This document shows positions 15,201-15,343 of a stretch of 15,343 bases of DNA, one piece after another. A program made the translations under genes and the position numbers. Where the stretch lies: positions 1 to 15,343 of the forward strand of contig CAYRSN010000027.1 in assembly GCA_964427185.1 (NCBI GenBank), read 5' to 3'. Below the pieces are notes generated by a model. The model saw nothing but the letters and a program-made list of their open reading frames with translations. It made no database searches and was not told where the DNA came from. Position 1 is the first letter of the stretch, and the number at the start of each line of letters is the position of its first letter. This stretch comes from Sulfurivirga sp964427185 (GTDB lineage: Bacteria; Pseudomonadota; Gammaproteobacteria; Thiomicrospirales; Thiomicrospiraceae).

Positions 15201-15222
15201 TAAAGCGCCCTAAGGCGCTTTA
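15201..15222 (-). terminator. Terminator-like hairpin, T-tract displaced by the MITE-like insertion
   Basis: TAAAGCGCC (15201-15209) pairs perfectly with GGCGCTTTA (15214-15222) around a 4-nt loop, a 9-bp stem. It lies about 28 nt downstream of the partial minus-strand reading frame that ends at 15251. Read on the minus strand, the stem is now followed by only TTTA and then the mobile element. If the element and one TAAA copy are removed, the stem runs straight into TTTATTTTTG, a good intrinsic-terminator tail. The reconstruction is inference; the hairpin itself is plain. Confidence 0.6.
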
Positions 15223-15250
15223 TTACAGCGTTTCCCTAAACAGGTGTCAA

Positions 15251-15343
15251 TCAGCAATCGCTGTCCGCATCCGCATCCGGATTATAGCCCCCCCTTCTGC
15301 TCATGAGCAGCGGGCACAGCCTGCTGAGTGGCAGCTTCTGCTT
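15251..15343 (-). CDS. C-terminal fragment of an unidentified protein (partial, cut by window edge)
   Basis: One minus-strand frame is open from the window edge to a TGA at 15251-15253 and would end in GGYNPDADADSDC. A second frame, ending at TAA 15282-15284, reads AEAATQQAVPAAHEQKGGL. The second looks more protein-like before the C7/G7 tract at 15288-15294, and the first looks more protein-like after it. A one-base change in that tract would join them. The terminator-like hairpin about 28 nt downstream supports a real gene ending here. The fragment is too short to identify, and the exact frame is unsure. Confidence 0.35.
   Translation of the reverse strand, partial: KQKLPLSRLCPLLMSRRGGYNPDADADSDC

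Noticed and set aside
1..15343. CRISPR arrays, tRNA or rRNA genes, riboswitches, prophage genes
   Set aside because: No regularly spaced direct repeats, no tRNA-like cloverleaf or rRNA sequence, and no phage or defence genes were seen. Almost all of the window is conserved housekeeping coding sequence.

Overview
This window is a dense, roughly 50% GC stretch of proteobacterial chromosome, almost certainly gammaproteobacterial. The core layout is the same as in Escherichia coli and Pseudomonas: an Mla lipid-transport / ibaG / murA operon on the minus strand, divergent from a yrbG-kdsC-lptCAB operon on the plus strand. The histidine genes hisG-hisD-hisC after murA and a Nif3-family gene after them are typical of non-enteric gammaproteobacteria (the Pseudomonas-type order). 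A short-form HisG and a YadG/YadH-like ABC pair between mlaB and ibaG point to a deeper-branching lineage, for example a sulfur-oxidising or methylotrophic group. I cannot name the genus from sequence alone.

Minus-strand operon (10689 down to 150): 14 genes read leftward with almost no gaps. They are a Trp-rich DUF72-like protein, mlaF, mlaE, mlaD, mlaC, mlaB, an ABC ATPase, an ABC-2 permease, ibaG, murA, hisG, hisD, hisC and a Nif3/YbgI family gene. Many junctions are 1- or 4-nt stop/start overlaps, so translational coupling is likely. The products cover outer-membrane phospholipid homeostasis (Mla), an export-type ABC transporter, Fe-S trafficking (IbaG), the first step of peptidoglycan synthesis (MurA) and three histidine biosynthesis enzymes.

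Divergent region (10690-10825) and plus-strand operon (10826-14106): a 136-bp gap separates the two operons. The plus-strand genes are yrbG (Ca2+/cation antiporter), kdsC (KDO-8-P phosphatase), lptC, lptA and lptB (LPS transport). The arabinose-5-phosphate isomerase gene kdsD, normally between yrbG and kdsC, is absent. rpoN, normally after lptB, is also absent; lptB instead meets a convergent yaaA gene. lptC and lptA are visibly AT-rich compared with their neighbours.

Right end (14127-15343): yaaA (peroxide stress, minus strand) has a strong ribosome binding site. Just upstream is a 270-bp MITE-like element with 21-bp terminal inverted repeats, internal palindromes and a 4-bp TAAA target duplication. 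It appears to have inserted into the T-tract of a terminator-like hairpin belonging to a further minus-strand gene, whose C-terminal end is cut by the window edge. The left 149 bases hold no gene I can support.

Most of the window is conserved housekeeping sequence. The most unusual items are the MITE-like insertion, the DUF72-like gene heading the mla operon, and the loss of kdsD and rpoN from an otherwise conserved cluster.
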